In this document: positions 15,639-24,155 of the stretch, one piece after another
How positions within the stretch are numbered: position 1 is the stretch's first letter
Layout: every line of letters starts with the position of its first letter
From: an uncultured Pelagibacteraceae bacterium
Lineage (GTDB): Bacteria; Pseudomonadota; Alphaproteobacteria; Pelagibacterales; Pelagibacteraceae
Reading direction: 5' to 3'
DNA length: 36,440 nucleotides
Assembly: GCA_902539445.1 (NCBI GenBank)
Contig: CACBIY010000008.1
Span: 1-36,440, forward strand
Notes under the pieces: generated by a model
Seen by the model: the letters and a program-made list of their open reading frames with translations, nothing else
Databases searched by the model: none
Told to the model about the DNA's origin: nothing
Translations under genes and position numbers: made by a program

Positions 15639-18600
15639 ATGTCTAATAATTTAAGATTTAAAACAAGTAAATTTATCGATGAGACTTATCGAGTTTCTTT
15701 TAAATTTAATAACAAAACATATTTTGGTTTTAAAGGTGATACTCTAGCATCAGCTTTGTTGGCTAATGGAATTCATCTTGTTGGACGAAGTTTCAAATAT
15801 CATAGACCTCGAGGAATTATGACATCAGGTTCTGAAGAACCTAATGCAATTATTCAATTGCATGATAATTCCTCAAGAACTGAACCAAATGTAAGAGCTA
15901 CAGAGGTCGAAATCTATGAAGGTTTAGTTGCATCTAGTCAAAATTGTTGGCCTAGCGTTAATTTTGATATTGGTGGAATTAATAATCTATTATCCCCTAT
16001 CTTACCTGCAGGTTTTTATTATAAAACTTTTATGTGGCCTGCAAGTTTCTGGGAAAAGTATGAATACTTTATTAGAAAATCTGCGGGTTTAGGTAAATCA
16101 CCTAAAGTAGCTGATCCAGACATATATGAACATAAATATATTCATTGTGATGTTTTAGTTATCGGAGCAGGTATTTCAGGAATAATGGCAGCTAAAATGG
16201 CAGCTAAAAATGGTTTTAAGACTCTTTTAGTTGATGAAAAATCTTATTTGGGGGGATCTTCTATTTATGATAATTCAGAATTTTCAAAGATTAATAATCA
16301 AATAACAAGTTCATGGTTAGAAAAAGAAATCAACGAAATATCTAAATTAGAAAATTTAGAAATAAAAATAAGAACTAGCGTTGCAGCATTTCATGGATAC
16401 AACTTTTTATTGGCCCGTGAAAATCTCACTGATCATTTACCGATTAATCAAAGAGAAAATAAAGTAAGACAAAGATTATTAAAAATTCGAGCTAAAAAAG
16501 TAATCACAGCAACTGGCTCTATAGAAAGACCTTTAATATTTCATAATAATGATCGCCCAGGGATAATGTTATCTTCAGCAATTAAAAGATATATTGATTT
16601 GTATGGTGTGGCATGTGGTGAAAATAATATTCTTTTTACCAATAACGATACGGCATATGAAACAGCCATGAGTTTAATTCAAAGAGGAATTAAAATTAAT
16701 GCAATAATTGATAATAGAGAACAAATTGACTCTAAAATTTCATATGAAGTTGAGAAAAATAATATTAAAATTTATAAAGGTTATACTGTCGTTGATACTT
16801 ACGGATATAGAAGAATTAATAAAATATCCATCATGAAACTTTCAAAAGATGGTCAAACAGTCATTGGTGACAAAACAAAGTTGAATTGTGATTGTTTAGG
16901 TGTATCTGGTGGTTGGACCCCAGCAGTACACTTGTTTACACAATCAGGAGGTAAATTAAAATTTAGAGAAGAAGATCAAGTATTTATACCTAATGTTTAT
17001 CCCTCAGATCAAATAAGTATTGGATCTTGTAATGGAGACTTTGGTTTAGAGGAGATAATAAAGAATACCTTGTCTTCTATTAAAAAGTTTCTTGATATTG
17101 ACAATTCTGAATACAAAACTGTTGAAACAATCTCTGGTTTAAATCAATCAAAGAGAAATATTTGGTTATTACCATCTGATAAATCCATAGGGAAAACTAA
17201 ATCTTTTGTTGATTATCAAAACGATGCAACTGCAAAAGATATTAAATTAGCTCTAAGAGAAGGTTTTAGATCTATAGAACATGTAAAAAGATACACCACT
17301 ACAGGTATGGGAACTGATCAAGGTAAACTCGGTAATATGCATGCTTTAGGAATTATCTCAGAAACAGCGGGAACTAAAATGGGTGAACACGGAACTACAA
17401 CTTTTAGACCTCCTTATACACCTCTTACTTTTGGAACTATTGTTGGAAGAAATGTAGGAGAATTTTTTGATATATTTAGACGTACTCCAATACATGATTG
17501 GCATGTTGCCAACAACGCTGAATTTGAAAACGTTGGTCAATGGAAAAGAGCTTGGTACTATCCAAAGGATAATGAAAATATGCATCAAGCAGTACAAAGA
17601 GAGAGTAAAGCTGCCAGAGACTCAGCGGGTATTCTAGACGCATCAACATTAGGAAAGATTGATATTCAAGGTACTGATGCCTCAGAATTTTTAAATCGTG
17701 TTTATACTAACGCTTGGTCAAAACTAGCTATAGGTAAATGTCGTTATGGTTTAATGTTAAATGAAGATGGAATGGTTTATGATGATGGCGTTACAACTAG
17801 ATTGGGTGAAAATCATTATATCATGACCACTACTACTGGTGGTGCAGCTAACGTGTTAGGAAAACTTGAAGATTATCTTCAGACAGAATGGCCTGAATTA
17901 GATGTCTATTTATCTTCTGTAACTGATCATTTTGCCACAATAAGTGTTTGTGGACCTAATAGTAAAAAAATTGTTTCAAAAGTTGTTCCTGATTTAGATC
18001 TTTCTGATGAAAAGTTTCCACATATGTCATTCAAAAATTCAAAAATAGACAACATTAAATGTCGAATAATGAGAATTAGTTTTACTGGGGAACATAGTTA
18101 TGAAATTAATATCCAAGCAAACTTTGGTAAATCTGTTTGGGAAAAATGTATGGAAGCAGGTAAAGATTTTAATATTACGCCCTATGGAACTGAAACGATG
18201 CACTTATTAAGAGCAGAAAAAGGTTTTATAATAGTTGGTCAAGACACTGATGCAACACTAACACCAATTGATTTACAGATGGATTGGATAGTAAGCAAAA
18301 AGAAATATGATTTTATTGGAAAAAGATCATTATATAGATCTGATACTATAAGAGAAGATAGAAAACAATTAGTTGGTTTATTGACAGAAAATCCTGAGGA
18401 AGTTTTAGAAGAAGGCGCACAGATAGTTGCTGATATAAAAAAATCACCTATTGAAATGCTTGGCCATGTAACCTCAAGTTATTACAGCCCAAATTTAAAA
18501 AAGTCGATCGCATTAGGAGTTGTAAAAGGTGGAAAAAATATGTTGGGGCAAAAATTGATCATACCAATGGAAAATAAAAATATTAATGTAACTGTAGCTG

Positions 18601-18650
18601 ATCCAGTTTTTTTAGATAAAGAAGGTGAAAGATTAAATGCTAAATTATAA
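15639..18650 (+). CDS. soxA: Sarcosine oxidase alpha subunit
   Basis: A 1003-residue subunit. An N-terminal ferredoxin-like domain (about 15-90, GDTLASALLANGIHLVGRS; no cluster cysteines, as usual for this subunit) is followed by a pyridine-nucleotide-disulfide-type domain with the NAD-binding VLVIGAGISGIMAAKMAA near residue 170. The C-terminal half is an aminomethyltransferase (GCV_T-like) fold from about 620 on, which binds tetrahydrofolate and yields 5,10-methylene-THF. Length is normal. Its end overlaps the soxG start by 14 bases, within a purine-rich GAAGGTGAAAG that can serve as the soxG ribosome-binding site. Confidence 0.96.
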   Translation: MSNNLRFKTSKFIDETYRVSFKFNNKTYFGFKGDTLASALLANGIHLVGRSFKYHRPRGIMTSGSEEPNAIIQLHDNSSRTEPNVRATEVEIYEGLVASSQNCWPSVNFDIGGINNLLSPILPAGFYYKTFMWPASFWEKYEYFIRKSAGLGKSPKVADPDIYEHKYIHCDVLVIGAGISGIMAAKMAAKNGFKTLLVDEKSYLGGSSIYDNSEFSKINNQITSSWLEKEINEISKLENLEIKIRTSVAAFHGYNFLLARENLTDHLPINQRENKVRQRLLKIRAKKVITATGSIERPLIFHNNDRPGIMLSSAIKRYIDLYGVACGENNILFTNNDTAYETAMSLIQRGIKINAIIDNREQIDSKISYEVEKNNIKIYKGYTVVDTYGYRRINKISIMKLSKDGQTVIGDKTKLNCDCLGVSGGWTPAVHLFTQSGGKLKFREEDQVFIPNVYPSDQISIGSCNGDFGLEEIIKNTLSSIKKFLDIDNSEYKTVETISGLNQSKRNIWLLPSDKSIGKTKSFVDYQNDATAKDIKLALREGFRSIEHVKRYTTTGMGTDQGKLGNMHALGIISETAGTKMGEHGTTTFRPPYTPLTFGTIVGRNVGEFFDIFRRTPIHDWHVANNAEFENVGQWKRAWYYPKDNENMHQAVQRESKAARDSAGILDASTLGKIDIQGTDASEFLNRVYTNAWSKLAIGKCRYGLMLNEDGMVYDDGVTTRLGENHYIMTTTTGGAANVLGKLEDYLQTEWPELDVYLSSVTDHFATISVCGPNSKKIVSKVVPDLDLSDEKFPHMSFKNSKIDNIKCRIMRISFTGEHSYEINIQANFGKSVWEKCMEAGKDFNITPYGTETMHLLRAEKGFIIVGQDTDATLTPIDLQMDWIVSKKKYDFIGKRSLYRSDTIREDRKQLVGLLTENPEEVLEEGAQIVADIKKSPIEMLGHVTSSYYSPNLKKSIALGVVKGGKNMLGQKLIIPMENKNINVTVADPVFLDKEGERLNAKL

Positions 18651-19200
18651 TCATACAATTAAAGAGGAAAAATCATATCAAGGTCTACAAATGAACGAGG
18701 TTAAACCTGTTATGAAATTGATAGTAAGAGGTAAAAAAAGAGAATTTTTATCAGCTGTTGGTAAATCTTTAAATATGGTTTTGCCTACAAAAGCAAATAC
18801 TTCCACTCAAAGTGAAAAATTGACTGCTCTATGGTTGAGTCCTGATGAATGGATGATTTTTTCAAATGGCGTTGTTAAAGAAAATACAAATTCTTATGAA
18901 ACTGAAACACTTTTGAATAAAAACATATCTAAATTAAATTTAGGAGCTGTGGTGGATGTCACAGATCAATTCGTGAGGATTAATCTCAAAGGGGATAAGA
19001 TATATGATTTGTTTCAAACAGGCTCTCCTTTTAATTTTAATGATTTTAAAGGTAAAATTGGCTCAGTGACCCAAACAATTCTCACAAAAATAGATGTAAT
19101 CATTCATAATCAAAATAAAAATGAAGTGAATTTGTTTGTAAGACGCTCATTTTCTGAGCATTTATTCGCATGGATGAATGATAGTGCGTCAAGATTATAG
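18637..19200 (+). CDS. soxG: Sarcosine oxidase gamma subunit
   Basis: A 187-residue protein with the SoxG pattern LTALWLSPDEWMIF followed by GAVVDVTDQFVRINLKGDKIYDLF and the late RRSFSEHLFAWM. It resembles a degenerate aminomethyltransferase-type domain and completes the heterotetramer with alpha, beta and delta subunits. It starts inside the end of soxA. A 35-base gap with no clear terminator separates it from the downstream binding-protein gene, so read-through from the sox promoter is likely. Confidence 0.93.
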   Translation: MLNYNHTIKEEKSYQGLQMNEVKPVMKLIVRGKKREFLSAVGKSLNMVLPTKANTSTQSEKLTALWLSPDEWMIFSNGVVKENTNSYETETLLNKNISKLNLGAVVDVTDQFVRINLKGDKIYDLFQTGSPFNFNDFKGKIGSVTQTILTKIDVIIHNQNKNEVNLFVRRSFSEHLFAWMNDSASRL

Positions 19201-19235
19201 TCACATTTAGATCTCAAATAAGTTAAATAAAAAAT

Positions 19236-20003
19236 ATGAAAAAATTATTTTTAGTAGCATTATTTGCTCTTTTACCCTTCTCACTAAACGCAGAATCTAA
19301 TCTAGATAAAATTTTGTCTTCTGGAGTACTTAAAGTTGGTACAACTGGAGATTGGGATCCTATGACAGTCAAAGATCCTGCAACCAACAAATATAAAGGT
19401 TTCGATATCGATGTAATGAATCAATTAGCTAAAGATATGGGTGTAAAAATTGAGTTTGTACCTGCAGAATGGAAAACTATTGTTTCAGGAATAACATCTG
19501 CAAGATATGATATCTCAACTAGTGTTACAAAAACGCCAAAGAGAGCTGAAGTAGCTGGTTTTACCGATACCTATTACAAATATGCTACAGTGCCACTTGT
19601 TCTCAAAAAGAACTTAAAAAAATTTCCAACTTGGGACTCGCTTAATAATTCAAATGTAACAATCGCAACTACTCTTGGTACTTCTCAAGAGGAAAAGGCA
19701 AAAGAATTTTTCCCAAAATCAAAATTAAACTCAATTGAAGCACCAGCAAGAGACTTCCAAGAAGTCTTGGCAGGTAGAGCTGATGGTAATATTACAAGTT
19801 CAACAGAGGCAAATAAATTGGTCATTAAATATCCTCAGTTAGCAATCGTTCCAGATGGTGGAAAAAATCCAGCATTTTTAGCAATGATGGTACCAAAGGG
19901 TGATACTAAGTGGAATGATTATGTTAATAAATGGATTAAAGACAAAAAATCATCAGGCTTCTTCGCCAAGTTATTAGCTAAATATAATCTAAAGAGCTTA
20001 TAA
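19236..20003 (+). CDS. Periplasmic family-3 substrate-binding protein of an ABC transporter
   Basis: A 255-residue protein with a signal peptide (about 1-19, cut after LNA) and the bilobal family-3 fold: [55 protein letters not shown], then lobe 2 with [13 protein letters not shown]. Members usually bind amino acids or similar small compounds. The sequence also resembles periplasmic cyclohexadienyl dehydratases (PheC), a known offshoot of this fold. However, the permease 40 bases downstream favours transport. Position after soxBDAG suggests a sarcosine-, glycine- or betaine-related ligand, but this is guesswork. An AU-only hairpin follows the stop. Confidence 0.85.
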   Translation: MKKLFLVALFALLPFSLNAESNLDKILSSGVLKVGTTGDWDPMTVKDPATNKYKGFDIDVMNQLAKDMGVKIEFVPAEWKTIVSGITSARYDISTSVTKTPKRAEVAGFTDTYYKYATVPLVLKKNLKKFPTWDSLNNSNVTIATTLGTSQEEKAKEFFPKSKLNSIEAPARDFQEVLAGRADGNITSSTEANKLVIKYPQLAIVPDGGKNPAFLAMMVPKGDTKWNDYVNKWIKDKKSSGFFAKLLAKYNLKSL

Positions 20004-20026
20004 AAAATTAGTAATTAATTTTTTAT
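20000..20026 (+). terminator. AU-only hairpin between binding protein and permease genes
   Basis: An 11-bp perfect stem (ATAAAAAATTA / TAATTTTTTAT) closes a 5-base GTAAT loop and starts on the stop codon of the binding-protein gene. The run of six T at 20019-20024 makes up most of the 3' arm. It lies inside an operon, so partial termination or mRNA 3'-end protection is more likely than full termination. That would give more binding protein than permease, a usual ratio for such systems. Function inferred. Confidence 0.45.
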
Positions 20027-20043
20027 TCTTTATAACTTAAAGA

Positions 20044-20775
20044 GTGAAAAATCTTTTATTACTAATTCTAATTTTTCCATTAACGTCATGTGGTAAAAGT
20101 GAATTAAACTGGTTAATCTTGTCACCAAACAATATTGAGGGATTAACTAATCTGAAGTTTTTATTAAGTGGTATAACAACTACTATTTATATTAGTATAG
20201 TCTCAATCATTATTTCAATTATTCTAGGTCTTTTAATTGCTATTCCATCACTGGCTAAAAGTAAATTCTTAACCTACCTTAATATTGGCTATGTTGAGAT
20301 TGTAAGAGCAATTCCTTTGCTAGTTTTAATTTTATGGATTTATTATGGTCTTCCAATCATGACGGGTATAAGTTTTAGCCCATTCGTTTCTGGTATCATA
20401 GCGCTGTCAATTAGCGAAAGTGCTTTCCAAGCAGAAATATTTAGAGCAGGAATTAATTCAATAAAAAAATCTCAATGGGAAGCTGGAAGCTCTTTAGGAT
20501 TAAGTTTTTTTAGAAAATTAAGATTAGTAATTCTACCTCAAGCAATAAAGAATATTTTACCAGCTATTGGTAATCAATTTGTATATGTGCTTAAAATGTC
20601 TTCTCTTGTATCGATAATTGGTATTGGAGATCTAACTAGAAAAGCAAACGAATTGGTTGTGACGACTTATCGGCCACTTGAAATATATACATTTCTAATT
20701 CTAGAATATTTAGTCTTGATATTAATTGTTTCTTATCTTGTTAGAAAATTAGAAAAAAAATTACAAAAAGATTAA
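20044..20775 (+). CDS. Polar amino acid-type ABC transporter permease with lipobox-like N terminus
   Basis: A 243-residue HisM/ArtM-type permease. The transmembrane region begins near residue 40 (FLLSGITTTIYISIVSIIIS). The EAA loop is EAGSSLGLSFFRKLRLVILP, followed by GNQFVYVLKMSSLVSIIGIGDL. The initiation codon is GTG at 20044. The first 17 residues look like a lipoprotein signal: Lys, then LLLLILIFP, then L-T-S-C, which fits the lipobox pattern. Such permeases normally lack this. No second permease or ATPase gene follows; the next gene is convergent and shares TTAA with the stop. The complex would need an ATPase from elsewhere. Confidence 0.85.
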   Translation: MKNLLLLILIFPLTSCGKSELNWLILSPNNIEGLTNLKFLLSGITTTIYISIVSIIISIILGLLIAIPSLAKSKFLTYLNIGYVEIVRAIPLLVLILWIYYGLPIMTGISFSPFVSGIIALSISESAFQAEIFRAGINSIKKSQWEAGSSLGLSFFRKLRLVILPQAIKNILPAIGNQFVYVLKMSSLVSIIGIGDLTRKANELVVTTYRPLEIYTFLILEYLVLILIVSYLVRKLEKKLQKD

Positions 20776-20781
20776 TTTTTT
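20755..20781. terminator. Bidirectional AU hairpin over the permease/nuclease convergent stops
   Basis: AAAAAATTA at 20755-20763 and TAATTTTTT at 20773-20781 form a 9-bp perfect stem with a 9-base loop. The arms are the same 9-mers as in the hairpin at 20000-20026. It covers the permease stop codon and the convergent nuclease stop. As an A-tract/T-tract hairpin it could end transcripts in both directions. There is no GC in the stem, so stability is low; called on position and repetition. Confidence 0.45.
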
Positions 20782-21251
20782 CTTCTATAGTCCCAAGGAT
20801 ATTCAAAAGTCATTGCCCACATACCTTTTTTATTTTTTTTGGCATAATCCTCATCTGTAATGTATTTGGTTGAATATTTCCTGTAAGCAAAAGCATAACC
20901 CTCTCGAACAAGATACTTAGATAAACTTTGATTATTTACAAAACATTCAGCTAAAATTCTTTTATATCTATCTACACCCTCCTTGACACATCTTACTTTG
21001 TTTTTACCTATCTTATTAATAAGTAATTGTTTGGCTTGAATTCCACATTTGATAACCTCATTATTCTTATTACAAATTTGTTTAATTTCAGGAGTATCAA
21101 TGCCGCTAAAACGAATTTTTTCGTTTTTTAAATGAATAGTATCTCCGTCTATAACCTTTATTTCACTAGATTTTACATCAAGGTATATGACAAAGAAAAA
21201 TATTAGACAAATACTAGTAAGTAAAAAGACTTTTATTTTGTTTGAAAACAT
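20772..21251 (-). CDS. Membrane-anchored staphylococcal-nuclease-like (thermonuclease) protein
   Basis: A 159-residue protein with an N-terminal hydrophobic anchor or uncleaved signal (about 8-25) and an SNase OB-fold domain: VIDGDTIHL, IRFSGIDTPE (catalytic Arg and acidic residues), and DRYKRILAEC with the second arginine, ending GMWAMTFEYPWDYRRKN. Such proteins cut DNA or RNA in the periplasm and may help phosphate or nucleotide scavenging (inference). Its start lies 38 bases inside the end of the MATE gene. It is the last gene of the gat operon run. Confidence 0.85.
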   Translation of the reverse strand: MFSNKIKVFLLTSICLIFFFVIYLDVKSSEIKVIDGDTIHLKNEKIRFSGIDTPEIKQICNKNNEVIKCGIQAKQLLINKIGKNKVRCVKEGVDRYKRILAECFVNNQSLSKYLVREGYAFAYRKYSTKYITDEDYAKKNKKGMWAMTFEYPWDYRRKN

Positions 21252-22584
21252 TATTCAAAAAATACCCAATAAATATTAGAACCGCAATTCCCATAAACCA
21301 ATTTGTTACTAAAATCGTATAAAAAATATCCTCATAATCCCCTCCTTTAATATTAATTACATACCATAAACTTAAAAATGGAAGAGCTGTTAATCTAAGA
21401 ATACTTAGATAAAGACTGTACAATGGTTTTTTCACTGCTTGGAATACTGCAGTGGTTATAAAAAAAACAGGATAAATTGGGCCAATTAATGCAGCAACTT
21501 TTAGATATATCGCACCATGCTTTATTGCCTCTTGGTTATCAGTAAATAATGAAACTAAAAACTCTGCACCAAAAAAAATTATTATACCTGCACATATCAT
21601 AAAAGATGATCCAAACATTAAAGCTTTTCTGTATAATTCTCTCAATCTATCATAATTTTTTGCACCAAAATTTTGTCCCCCAATTGATAATACCGCTGTA
21701 TTTAATCCAATTACAGGAAGTAGAAAGACTTGTTCAATTCTTAAAGCAGCACCATAACCAGCAGTAGCTAAATCTCCAAATTGACCAATGAAGTAAAGGA
21801 TGTTGAACAAACCAACACCAATCAACAACATGCTAAACATTACAGGAATTGTTTGATACAAAAGTTCACCAAGAAGATCAAATTTTGGAATAAAACACTC
21901 AGGCTTAAGATATTGTTTTAATTCACAACAATAAACTTTATATGCTAAATACAAAAGACCAACAAACTGAGCCACTACAGTAGCTATTGCAAGTCCAGCG
22001 ATACCAAATGCTGGAATAAAACCATAACCAAAAATAAATAATGGATTTAGAATAATATTTAAAAAGAAACTAAAAATTAAAACGTTTCTGTAACTTTTTG
22101 TATCCCCTTGCGCATTTAGTGTTCCATTTAAGGAAATTTGTATCAAAACAATTATAGTTCCATAAAAAATTACATCTAGATATTTTCTAGTTAATATAAT
22201 TGCCTCTTGATCTGATCCCATAAGAGAAAGTAAAAAATCTGAAACATTCAAACCAAAAAAAGTAACTAGTATGGATAAAAAGATTGCAAAAATAATTGAT
22301 TGAGCAACAAATAATGACGCCTTCTTTTTATTATTTGCCCCAATATTATTTCCAATTAAAGTATTAGTTCCAGCAGTTAATCCAACACCTATTGCAATAA
22401 TAGTAAAATAAATTGGAAAAGATTTTGCGATCGCTGCTATTGCTTCAGCAGATATTCTTCCTGCGAACCATGTGTCTACTAGATTGTAAAAGGTTTGAAA
22501 TAATGAACCAACACTTGCTGGAATAGTAACTTTTCTCAATAAAAACCATATTGGATCTTTAGTTAATTTGAAAGATTGTGACAA
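21214..22584 (-). CDS. MATE-family efflux transporter
   Basis: A 456-residue membrane protein with about twelve hydrophobic segments in two similar halves. It has the family N terminus WFLLRKVTIPASVGSLFQTFYN-type segment, then DTWFAGRISAEAIAAIAKS, and the mid-protein ATAGYGAALRIEQVFLLPVIGLNTA repeat equivalent. MATE proteins export drugs or metabolites using sodium or protons. The start at 22584 is a TTG, 8 bases after trhO; no better ATG is nearby. It overlaps the nuclease gene by 38 bases. The substrate cannot be told. Confidence 0.9.
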   Translation of the reverse strand: MSQSFKLTKDPIWFLLRKVTIPASVGSLFQTFYNLVDTWFAGRISAEAIAAIAKSFPIYFTIIAIGVGLTAGTNTLIGNNIGANNKKKASLFVAQSIIFAIFLSILVTFFGLNVSDFLLSLMGSDQEAIILTRKYLDVIFYGTIIVLIQISLNGTLNAQGDTKSYRNVLIFSFFLNIILNPLFIFGYGFIPAFGIAGLAIATVVAQFVGLLYLAYKVYCCELKQYLKPECFIPKFDLLGELLYQTIPVMFSMLLIGVGLFNILYFIGQFGDLATAGYGAALRIEQVFLLPVIGLNTAVLSIGGQNFGAKNYDRLRELYRKALMFGSSFMICAGIIIFFGAEFLVSLFTDNQEAIKHGAIYLKVAALIGPIYPVFFITTAVFQAVKKPLYSLYLSILRLTALPFLSLWYVINIKGGDYEDIFYTILVTNWFMGIAVLIFIGYFLNNVFKQNKSLFTY

Positions 22585-22592
22585 ATAAATCC

Positions 22593-23501
22593 TTAGTTAA
22601 ATTCTTTTTGAAAATTATATTTTTTTCCTGATAGCTTTGCCTTGTATATCTGACTTTGTCTCATTCTAAAACGAGATTTTTGGTTTTTTGAGAGTTTATC
22701 AAAACAATTAGGACAAGTTACACCCTCCTCATATTTTTTAGATTTTTTATCTTTAATCGAGATTGGTTGTCTACATCCACCACAAATTGAATAGGTTCCT
22801 TGTGCTAATCCGTGTTTTAAACTTACTCTGTTATCGAATACAAAACACTCGCCTTTCCATAAACTTTTTTTGGGTTTGATTTTTTTTAAGTAATTCAAAA
22901 TTCCACCCTTTAATTGATAAATATTTTTAAAACCTTTTTTTTCTAAAAATACAGAGGCTTTTTCACACCTAATTCCACCAGTGCAAAACATTGCTATTGG
23001 CTGATCTTTTTTTAACTTTTTTAAGTATTTCGGAAAATCTCTAAAGTTACTTATATTTGGATTTACTGATTTTTTAAAAGAACCAACTTTATGTTCAAAA
23101 GGTTTTCTTGCATCTAATAAAAGAGTTTCTTTTTTTTTAATTAATTTATTCCATTTTGCTGGATCAATATGAGTATTCTTTTTTGTGATCCTATTCGACA
23201 TTTTAAGATCCATTGGAACCACTTCTTTTTTAATTTTCACTTTAGGTTTATGAAAAGGTTTAAATTTACTTATTGAATTATTGACACTATCAAATTCTTT
23301 AATATTCAAAATTTTTTTTAATCTAATAATTGTAGTTTTAATATCTTTATTCATTCCAGAAATAGATCCATTTAAACCCTCTTTGGATATGATAATTGAT
23401 CCATTTATATTTTTATTAGTTAAAAGATTACTCAAAATTTTTTGATTTTTTTTTAAATCATTTATTTTTTGAAATTTATAAAAACCAAATACAGTGAACA
23501 T
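22593..23501 (-). CDS. trhO: tRNA uridine(34) hydroxylase TrhO (YceA/rhodanese family)
   Basis: A 302-residue protein with the YceA N-terminal acylphosphatase-like part (GSIIISKEGLNGSISG), a rhodanese domain with loop MFCTGGIRCEKAS, and a C-terminal cysteine-rich tail (YSICGGCRQP, GVTCPNCFDKL). TrhO adds the oxygen at the wobble uridine of some tRNAs to make 5-hydroxyuridine. It overlaps the methyltransferase gene by one base. A link with tRNA-dependent amidation (gatCAB upstream) would be a shared translation theme, but the coupling may only reflect operon packing. Confidence 0.92.
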   Translation of the reverse strand: MFTVFGFYKFQKINDLKKNQKILSNLLTNKNINGSIIISKEGLNGSISGMNKDIKTTIIRLKKILNIKEFDSVNNSISKFKPFHKPKVKIKKEVVPMDLKMSNRITKKNTHIDPAKWNKLIKKKETLLLDARKPFEHKVGSFKKSVNPNISNFRDFPKYLKKLKKDQPIAMFCTGGIRCEKASVFLEKKGFKNIYQLKGGILNYLKKIKPKKSLWKGECFVFDNRVSLKHGLAQGTYSICGGCRQPISIKDKKSKKYEEGVTCPNCFDKLSKNQKSRFRMRQSQIYKAKLSGKKYNFQKEFN

Positions 23502-24151
23502 TAAATCTTCCTACAAACTGTCATTCCATCACCAAAAGGCACCATGACCTTTTCAATTCTTGTATCCTTTGAGATAAAATCATTCAAATCTCTAATACTT
23601 TTTGTAATTTTGTCATTTATATCTTTGTTAACAACTTCTCCATGCCATAATACATTATCGATTATCACTAAACCCTCTTTATTCAATAAATCTAAAGAAA
23701 TTTCATAATATTTTTTATAATTCATTTTATCTGCATCAATAAAAACTAAGTCAAATTTTTCATTTCTTATACTCATTAAAGTTTCTAATGCTGGTTTAAT
23801 CATTGTTTTAATCTTATGATCTTGATTGGCCTTTTTAAAAAAGCTTTGTGCAACTTTGGTTGTTTCCACATTTTTATCTAATGCAATTATACTGCCTTCA
23901 TCTGGTAAGGCTAATGCCATGGATAATGTACTTAAACCTGTAAAAGTTCCAATCTCTAGGACTTTTTTAATTTTAGAAACTTTAATAATCAGATGTAGAA
24001 ATTGACATTGAGAAATAGAGATTTGCATTCTTTTTGAATCACCAAGTGATAGGTTGTAATCTATTATTTCTTTTTGAATTGGATGTAATTTCAAACCATT
24101 CTTTAGAATATAATCTTGTAAATGTTTTGTGATATTAAGGTCTGAACCCAT
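23501..24151 (-). CDS. O-methyltransferase, caffeoyl-CoA/catechol family
   Basis: A 216-residue class I SAM methyltransferase (PF01596 type). Motif I is VLEIGTFTGLSTLSMALALP with the following acidic IIALDKN. The metal/substrate region is LVFIDADKMNYKKYYE and IIDNVLWHGEV, giving the Asp-Asp-Asn ligands of the metal-dependent group. Bacterial members act on varied small catechol-like molecules, and some related proteins (TrmR) modify tRNA wobble uridine as the next step after 5-hydroxyuridine. That makes the adjacency to trhO suggestive: hydroxylation followed by methylation. The gene starts 4 bases after gatB. Confidence 0.85.
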   Translation of the reverse strand: MGSDLNITKHLQDYILKNGLKLHPIQKEIIDYNLSLGDSKRMQISISQCQFLHLIIKVSKIKKVLEIGTFTGLSTLSMALALPDEGSIIALDKNVETTKVAQSFFKKANQDHKIKTMIKPALETLMSIRNEKFDLVFIDADKMNYKKYYEISLDLLNKEGLVIIDNVLWHGEVVNKDINDKITKSIRDLNDFISKDTRIEKVMVPFGDGMTVCRKI

Positions 24152-24155
24152 AACC

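Noticed and set aside
19236..20003. Cyclohexadienyl dehydratase (PheC) instead of a binding protein
   Set aside because: The resemblance is to the shared family-3 fold; the adjacent permease makes transport the better call, although the enzyme role is not excluded.
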